Shown one piece after another: positions 5,510 through 8,363 of a stretch of DNA of 8,363 nt. The translations under genes were made by a program, and so were the position numbers. The notes under the pieces were generated by a model, which saw only the letters and a program-made list of their open reading frames with translations, did not search any database and was not told where the DNA came from. This DNA is from Methanobacteriaceae archaeon (GTDB lineage: Archaea; Methanobacteriota; Methanobacteria; Methanobacteriales; Methanobacteriaceae). Location: NCBI GenBank assembly GCA_030693105.1, contig JAUYBK010000213.1, positions 1 to 8,363 on the forward strand, read 5' to 3'. Position 1 is the stretch's first letter, and every line of letters begins with the position of its first letter.

Positions 5510-6493
5510 ATGCCCGCAACTATTCTCCTTAAACAAAGCGAAATAAAAGGCCTAACCAACATGAAAGAAGTTTTAGAAGCAGTTGAAACTGCATTTGTCG
5601 CCTATGCCAAGCGAGAAGTGCAAATGCCTGCCAAGAAGTATCTTTTCTTTTCTGAGGGCGATCTGAGGATCATGCCCTGTTACGTGCGTGGGCGAGAGGA
5701 AGCAGCCGTGAAATGTGTAAACGTTCACCCCCAAAACCCCCTGAAACATGATTTACCCACAGTAATGGCCATTATTGAGCTCATAGACCCTAAAACTGGT
5801 TTTCCCCTGGCAGTGATGGATGGTACTTGGATAACAGATATGCGCACTGGTGCCTCAGCAGGAGTAGCAACTAAATATTTGGCTCATCCCAAATCAGAGA
5901 CCCTGGGCATCATTGGAGCAGGGCGTCAGGCCTGCACTCAGCTAATGGCCATGAACGAGGTAATGGATATCCAGAAGGCTAAAGTTTTCTGCCGGACGTG
6001 CAGCACCCGCAGCAACTTTGCAAAAAACGCCAGCGAAACCTATGGTTTTGACGTTGAAGCAGTTGATTCGCCTCAAATGGCCGTTAAAGACGTGGATGTG
6101 GTAGTGACCACTACTCCTTCCCGAAAACCATTGATTAAAGAAGATTGGATTAGTCCCGGTACGCACATTAACGCCATGGGGGCCGATGCACCTAGTAAAC
6201 AGGAACTGGAAACCAGTTTAATTGAAAAATCAAGAGTAGTTGTCGATTCGTGGGAGCAGGCCAAACACAGCGGTGAGATCAACGTCCCTGTTTCTCAGGG
6301 AATCCTTAAGCGCAAAGACATCCACGCTAAGCTGGGAGATGTAATAATCGGCAAAAAATCCGGTAGAGAAAAAGATGAAATTACCATTTTCGACTCCACT
6401 GGCCTGGCAGTCCAAGACGCAGTTACTGCCTGGCAAATATACCAGAAGGCAATTAAACAAGGATTGGGAATTGAATTTAATTTTCAAGGATAA
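5510..6493 (+). CDS. Ornithine cyclodeaminase/mu-crystallin family enzyme, probably alanine dehydrogenase
   Basis: A cytoplasmic NAD(P)-dependent enzyme of 327 residues, the usual family length. Characterised archaeal members (Archaeoglobus type) interconvert L-alanine and pyruvate plus ammonium; others are ornithine cyclodeaminases or imine reductases. Visible features are LRIMPCYV with Arg53 (52-59), the substrate lysine Lys68 in AAVKCVN, DMRTGASAGVATKYLA (110-125), the Rossmann loop GIIGAGRQA (133-141), GADAPSKQELE with the catalytic-type Asp226 (224-234), and FDSTGLAVQDA (294-304). GADAPSKQEL, rather than the GGDCPGKTEL of ornithine cyclodeaminase, favours alanine dehydrogenase, but substrate cannot be settled from sequence. 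The bases before the ATG (AGACCCACC) hold no ribosome binding site; a leaderless message from the TATA at 5474-5481 fits. A strong hairpin follows the stop by 21 nt. Confidence 0.88.
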   Translation: MPATILLKQSEIKGLTNMKEVLEAVETAFVAYAKREVQMPAKKYLFFSEGDLRIMPCYVRGREEAAVKCVNVHPQNPLKHDLPTVMAIIELIDPKTGFPLAVMDGTWITDMRTGASAGVATKYLAHPKSETLGIIGAGRQACTQLMAMNEVMDIQKAKVFCRTCSTRSNFAKNASETYGFDVEAVDSPQMAVKDVDVVVTTTPSRKPLIKEDWISPGTHINAMGADAPSKQELETSLIEKSRVVVDSWEQAKHSGEINVPVSQGILKRKDIHAKLGDVIIGKKSGREKDEITIFDSTGLAVQDAVTAWQIYQKAIKQGLGIEFNFQG

Positions 6494-6514
6494 ACAAGAC
6501 ATCTCGAGAAATAT

Positions 6515-6543
6515 AATGGGAAATTAATTGAAGATTTCCCATT
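6515..6543 (+). terminator. Hairpin downstream of the alanine dehydrogenase-like gene
   Basis: AATGGGAAAT (6515-6524) and ATTTCCCATT (6534-6543) form a perfect 10-bp stem with a 9-nt loop, 21 nt after the stop. The following sequence is A+T-rich without a long T run. Most likely a terminator or 3'-end structure. Confidence 0.5.
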
Positions 6544-6552
6544 TAATTAGTT

Positions 6553-6561
6553 AAATTTATA
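6553..6561 (+). promoter_or_regulatory. TATA box for the small gene
   Basis: AAATTTATA resembles archaeal box A. The predicted start is near 6584, just before the ribosome binding site at 6586-6591, giving a short but complete leader for the small reading frame at 6595. Confidence 0.4.
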
Positions 6562-6594
6562 GGCAGGGAAAGTCTAATTAATACTGGTGATTAA

Positions 6595-6705
6595 ATGTAC
6601 CATAAAGTCAGCCCAAACCAAGTTTTAAATAAAATAGGTCATTTGTTTGAGCTTTTTAAATTTTTATCTCGAAATCAACCTCTTAACGATGAAGTTGGCC
6701 CGTAA
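6595..6705 (+). CDS. Candidate small protein, 36 residues
   Basis: An open frame of 36 codons from an ATG preceded by GGTGAT (6586-6591), a six-base match to the anti-Shine-Dalgarno end of archaeal 16S rRNA, four bases from the start. A TATA-like box lies at 6553-6561 and a stable hairpin begins at the stop codon, so promoter, ribosome binding site, frame and 3' structure are all present and properly spaced. The product begins MYHKVSPNQV; its middle (about 10-26, VLNKIGHLFELFKFLSR) could form an amphipathic basic helix. No family is recognised and no function is proposed. It lies alone between two larger genes. It could instead be a non-coding transcript or a chance frame in A+T-rich DNA; conservation is the deciding evidence. 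Confidence 0.45.
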   Translation: MYHKVSPNQVLNKIGHLFELFKFLSRNQPLNDEVGP

Positions 6706-6732
6706 TGATTACCATCTATCTGGAATCATTGC
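6702..6732 (+). terminator. Hairpin at the end of the small gene
   Basis: GTAATGATT, a one-base bulge and CCA (6702-6714) pair with TGGAATCATTGC (6721-6732) around the loop TCTATC, giving about 12 pairs including one G-U. The stem contains the small gene's stop codon (6703-6705). There is no U run behind it, so it may be a terminator or a stabilising 3' end. Confidence 0.4.
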
Positions 6733-6778
6733 AGTGTTCAACGAGTGTTGATAATAAAACTTTATTTTAATCTTAATT

Positions 6779-7429
6779 GTGATTAAATTGTTGGTTGAAG
6801 TAATTTTATTTGCATTAGGTTCATTCCTGGTTGCTTTATCAGGAGCCCTGGTCCCCGGACCCATGTTGACAGTTACTATATCCAATTCACTGGAAAAAGG
6901 TACCATTGCTGGGCCCCTGGTAGTGGTGGGTCATGTAATGACCGAAATCGGCCTTTTATTGCTGTTAATATTGGGACTAGGGTGGGTACTAGAATCTAAT
7001 ACTGCTACCATATTGATTGGAACCATCGGAGGCGTGGTACTGATTTATATGGGATACCAAATATCCCAATCATCCCCTCCCCACCTCCAGGAAAATAAAG
7101 AGGCCCCACATAAGTACGGTTCTGTCTTCAGTGGGATTCTTAGCAGTGTTTCCAACCCTTACTTTTTCATCTGGTGGGCTACCATTGGCTGGGCATTTTT
7201 GTTGAAGGGTATGGCACTGGCCGGAGTAGCAGGGATCATAGGATTCCTGGTCGGTCATTGGGCTGCTGATCTGGGCATTTACAGTGCTGTATCAGTTTTT
7301 ACCAGCAAAGGATCAGAATTGATAACTGAAAAGCATTACAAAATACTCATGTATAGCTGCGGGGCGTTCATGATCATTCTGGGTATTTATTTCATATATA
7401 ACAGCCAAATTGGTTTTTTAATAGGATAA
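6779..7429 (+). CDS. LysE-family amino-acid exporter (translocator)
   Basis: A 216-residue inner-membrane protein with about six helices (roughly 5-28, 44-69, 76-94, 115-140, 145-172 and 187-208), the size and layout of LysE/RhtB exporters. Family marks are GALVPGPMLTVTISNSLEKG (22-41) with the conserved PGP at 26-28, a following GPLVVVGHVMTEIG (45-58), and ILSSVSNPYFFIWWATIG (120-137). Members export amino acids such as lysine, arginine, homoserine or threonine; the substrate here cannot be read from sequence, and archaeal members are little characterised. The start is GTG at 6779, with no Shine-Dalgarno match but A+T-rich DNA at 6750-6770 that could hold a TATA box for a leaderless message. 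The next ATG in frame, at residue 29, would remove helix 1 and the PGP motif, so GTG is preferred. Confidence 0.85.
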   Translation: MIKLLVEVILFALGSFLVALSGALVPGPMLTVTISNSLEKGTIAGPLVVVGHVMTEIGLLLLLILGLGWVLESNTATILIGTIGGVVLIYMGYQISQSSPPHLQENKEAPHKYGSVFSGILSSVSNPYFFIWWATIGWAFLLKGMALAGVAGIIGFLVGHWAADLGIYSAVSVFTSKGSELITEKHYKILMYSCGAFMIILGIYFIYNSQIGFLIG

Positions 7430-7436
7430 CCCGACG

Positions 7437-7458
7437 GAAAGTTATGGTATCAACTTTC
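7437..7458 (+). terminator. Weak hairpin after the LysE-like gene
   Basis: GAAAGTT (7437-7443) pairs with AACTTTC (7452-7458) around an 8-nt loop, eight bases beyond the stop. There is no T run after it; a weak terminator at best. Confidence 0.25.
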
Positions 7459-7464
7459 ATAAAA

Positions 7465-7502
7465 CTATAAATGATAAGGTTATACAACTCCAACTTGTTG
7501 GA
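7465..7502 (+). promoter_or_regulatory. HAD gene promoter with an overlapping inverted repeat
   Basis: CTATAAAT (7465-7472) is a good box A; GTTATAC (7479-7485) is a second candidate. Expected transcript starts are near 7495 and 7508. The inverted repeat TCCAAC-TT-GTTGGA (7489-7502) covers this position, ending five bases before the ATG. It could be an operator or, in RNA, a tight hairpin at the 5' end. Function is inferred. Confidence 0.35.
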
Positions 7503-7507
7503 ATAAT

Positions 7508-8299
7508 ATGAAAGTAGTTGTTTTTGACAACTCGGGAACCCTAATTGAGCGGTACCGAGCCATAAAGAATCTAAAAACAGGAGTTATATGCGACGATATA
7601 AACTCCATTGATCTGGTGGACGGGGGACGCCATCGCGCCCTGGTGGTTTTACAGACGGACCCGGTAAAATGTTTGGCTAACGCCATCGGCGAGCAGACCA
7701 TCCATCACTTCCTCCAAAAAAATAAGGTGAAGTTCGATGTTAGCTATTCTACTAGGGACGTTACCAAAGAGGAAGTTTCAAAGGCCATCAAAAATGACCA
7801 CTCTGCATTTATTAGCGACGTTCAGGACACTATCGCTGCCGTAGTGGAAAAAAAGTACAATGTGCAAATATGTAGCGGGTCCGGGTTCATAATTAACATC
7901 GATACTCAAAAAATAGAGTTTACAATCACTGCGGGGGGTAAAATATTTCCAGAAGTTCCAGAAGTTATTGAAAAACTTAAAATGGACGGAGTAGGAATAT
8001 TTGTTGCTTCTGGAGACAGAAAAACTTCCCTGGAACAGCTGGCCCAGTTCATTAACATCCCGAACCAGAATACTTTCGGGACCGTTGATGCCAAGCGTAA
8101 AAAAGAGATCATCAGAAACCTCAAAAAAGAAGGCCGGGTAATGATGGTTGGAAACAGTGCCAATGATATCCTTGCCCTTAAAGAAGCAGATATTGGCGTG
8201 TTAACTTTGCAACAATGCGAAAAGGTTCCTTCTAAAGTTTACGATGCGGCAGACGTGGTGGTGCACAACATCCGGGAGATTCTGGACATCGAGTTTTAG
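7508..8299 (+). CDS. Soluble P-type-ATPase-like HAD hydrolase
   Basis: A 263-residue cytoplasmic HAD-superfamily protein without membrane helices. Its motifs resemble the phosphorylation domain of P-type ATPases: motif I FDNSGTLIE with nucleophile Asp7 (compare DKTGT), motif II VASGD (166-170), motif III KKEIIRNLKK with Lys198, and motif IV GNSANDILALKEADIG (215-230; compare GDGxNDxxAL). Residues about 20-140 form an insert where the nucleotide-binding domain or cap would sit. The soluble M. jannaschii protein MJ0968, of similar size, is the closest described example I know and has phosphatase activity. Unlike typical phosphatases there is Ser9 at the second position of motif I, and Asn216 replaces the first Asp of motif IV. 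Natural substrate unknown. No ribosome binding site is seen, so a short or leaderless message is likely; a terminator-like stem with T run follows. Confidence 0.85.
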   Translation: MKVVVFDNSGTLIERYRAIKNLKTGVICDDINSIDLVDGGRHRALVVLQTDPVKCLANAIGEQTIHHFLQKNKVKFDVSYSTRDVTKEEVSKAIKNDHSAFISDVQDTIAAVVEKKYNVQICSGSGFIINIDTQKIEFTITAGGKIFPEVPEVIEKLKMDGVGIFVASGDRKTSLEQLAQFINIPNQNTFGTVDAKRKKEIIRNLKKEGRVMMVGNSANDILALKEADIGVLTLQQCEKVPSKVYDAADVVVHNIREILDIEF

Positions 8300-8303
8300 T
8301 CTC

Positions 8304-8321
8304 AAAAATCCTTGATTTTTT
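8304..8321 (+). terminator. Hairpin with T run after the HAD gene
   Basis: AAAAATC (8304-8310) pairs with GATTTTT (8314-8320) around a 3-nt loop and ends in six T (8316-8321), five bases past the stop codon. A convincing terminator for the HAD transcript. Confidence 0.55.
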
Positions 8322-8363
8322 CTACTGTATAACAAATTTGAATATAATTCTATAGATGCACCC

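Noticed and set aside
6230..6502. Minus-strand open frame over the end of the alanine dehydrogenase-like gene.
   Set aside because: The plus-strand gene shows conserved catalytic motifs here; the antisense frame is unsupported.
5510..7429. The alanine dehydrogenase-like and LysE-like genes as one operon for alanine export.
   Set aside because: They are 285 bp apart with two strong hairpins and an apparent independent small gene between them, so cotranscription is unlikely; only a loose functional theme remains.
8322..8363. Possible start of another gene at the right edge (ATG at 8356).
   Set aside because: Only eight bases follow the ATG, and there is no ribosome binding site; nothing can be supported from what is visible.

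Overview
This window reads as chromosomal DNA of a methanogenic euryarchaeon, most likely Methanobacterium or a close relative. The evidence is a CTP-dependent (archaeal-type) riboflavin kinase beside an archaeal DHBP synthase, a GatA close to those of Methanobacteriales, a soluble P-type-ATPase-like HAD protein of a kind known from methanogens, AT-rich spacers with archaeal TATA boxes and oligo-T ends, and GGTGAT/AGGTGG-type ribosome binding sites. Several other genes appear leaderless. Genus-level placement is inference. I see no IS element, CRISPR array, tRNA, rRNA or phage gene.

Layout. 1-58 (-): first codons of an unrecognised gene leaving the window. 318-1426 (+): ribK and ribB, two steps toward FMN, probably one transcript. 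1439-5344 (-): a glutamine amidotransferase/P-loop fusion with the CobB/CobQ domain order reversed, then gatA, then a DUF1624 membrane acyltransferase-like protein; each gene seems to have its own promoter. 5345-5509: a divergent control region with two perfect palindromes and a back-to-back 11-bp repeat. 5510-8299 (+): an ornithine cyclodeaminase/alanine dehydrogenase family enzyme, a candidate 36-residue small-protein gene with its own TATA box, ribosome binding site and terminal hairpin, a LysE-family exporter, and the HAD protein.

How the genes work together. RibB makes the four-carbon unit of riboflavin and RibK phosphorylates riboflavin to FMN. GatA is the glutaminase subunit of tRNA amidotransferase GatCAB; gatB and gatC are not here. 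The alanine dehydrogenase-like enzyme and the LysE-like exporter could share amino-acid/ammonium balance, but they are separated by hairpins and the link is weak. Most of the window is core metabolism. The least explained items are the reversed-order amidotransferase, the small-protein unit at 6553-6732, the 11-bp element shared by the ribK and gatA upstream regions, and the symmetric sites around 5380-5485 and 7489-7502. I did not find a clear new multi-gene defence or mobile system.
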